A stretch of 64,000 nucleotides of DNA from Marinifilum sp965230805 (GTDB lineage Bacteria > Bacteroidota > Bacteroidia > Bacteroidales > Marinifilaceae): NCBI RefSeq assembly GCF_965230805.1, contig NZ_OZ246019.1:2542001-2606000 (forward strand), in the 5' to 3' direction. Below are positions 63,788-64,000 of the stretch, piece after piece. Position 1 is the first letter of the stretch. Each line of letters starts with the position of its first letter. The position numbers were made by a program, and so were the translations under genes. A model generated the notes under the pieces. That model searched no databases. It saw only the letters and a list, made by a program, of their open reading frames with translations, and was not told where the DNA came from.

Positions 63788-64000
63788 ATAAACCGATAAA
63801 ACGAGTCTTAATTTTAGTTGCACTCAGATGATCATTGCAATTGGGTGATTTCCTTCATATTCGTGCCGAAATTTGTGGTAATACTCTCAGAATCGTTCCG
63901 GCTATGCTCTCACAAACAGTAATGCACTTCAGGTGCATTACTGTCGATAACAATACATTTCTTGTGTGAGGGGCTATTCCTTACTGATTGGGGCTTCTTT

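Larger units (their letters stand above)
63564..64000. other. Intergenic region at the window end
   Basis: Holds the ppa -7 box, hairpin element copy C, and a perfect 11-bp hairpin CAGTAATGCAC / GTGCATTACTG with a 5-nt loop at 63917-63943 without a T-tract. No gene is seen; the flank beyond 64000 is unknown. Confidence 0.6.

Overview
The window reads as a chromosomal segment of an AT-rich Bacteroidota, most likely a marine or anaerobic member of the Marinilabiliales (Marinifilum/Labilibaculum-like). That placement is inference from gene content: lamin-tail/Big_5 surface proteins with a gliding/T9SS-type C-terminus, the two-subunit methylmalonyl-CoA mutase, LPP20/DUF6175 envelope genes, Mpl, GxxExxY, TPR-histidine kinases, and promoters of the Bacteroidota type (TTTG, 19-20 bp, TAnnTTTG). 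No rRNA is present and nothing fixes the species.

Layout. 1-9 kb: the 3' part of a giant lamin-tail-domain protein built from eight almost identical 780-bp units plus a partial ninth. 9-18.6 kb: housekeeping genes (lpxK, sppA, folK, a frameshifted upp, radC, rpsT), a tandem pair of tRNA-Glu genes each with its own promoter, oxyR with a divergent candidate small RNA, and a CoA-transferase. 18.6-25 kb: a TPR sensor kinase lacking its phospho-accepting histidine, mpl, a metallo-beta-lactamase-fold hydrolase, a three-gene membrane-protein operon and a 37-42 bp intergenic tandem array. 25-33.4 kb: mutB and mutA split by a GxxExxY cassette, an endonuclease/exonuclease/phosphatase lipoprotein, arsC, a MITE-like element, and prfB with the classical programmed +1 frameshift.

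33.8-42.8 kb: an eight-gene envelope operon (CsgG/TolB-like protein, DUF6175, LPP20-LamG fusion, small LPP20-like lipoprotein, secreted protein, M23 peptidase, HExxH membrane protein, multi-TM protein). Two paralogues of its members recur on the other strand at 52.3-54.4 kb. Between the two clusters lie a glycerophosphodiester phosphodiesterase, a 1307-residue orphan STAND/NACHT-type NTPase, a lipoprotein with a dyad-rich leader, a NarL-type kinase and regulator pair, and a LytTR regulator whose phospho-aspartate is Glu. 54.5-64 kb: recX, prmC, cls, three tandem CarboxypepD_reg paralogues, ung, dapD, a Sua5/YrdC protein and ppa.

How genes fit together: the CoA-transferase and methylmalonyl-CoA mutase would serve interconversion of succinate and propionate; prfB and prmC make and methylate release factor 2; lpxK, mpl, dapD and cls serve the envelope. 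The least described parts are the LPP20 operon with its second cluster, the STAND NTPase, the oxyR-divergent small RNA, and several families of intergenic repeats (a three-copy ~85-bp hairpin element, a two-copy ~100-bp element, a MITE, a tandem hairpin array). All functional assignments come from reading motifs; no database search was run.
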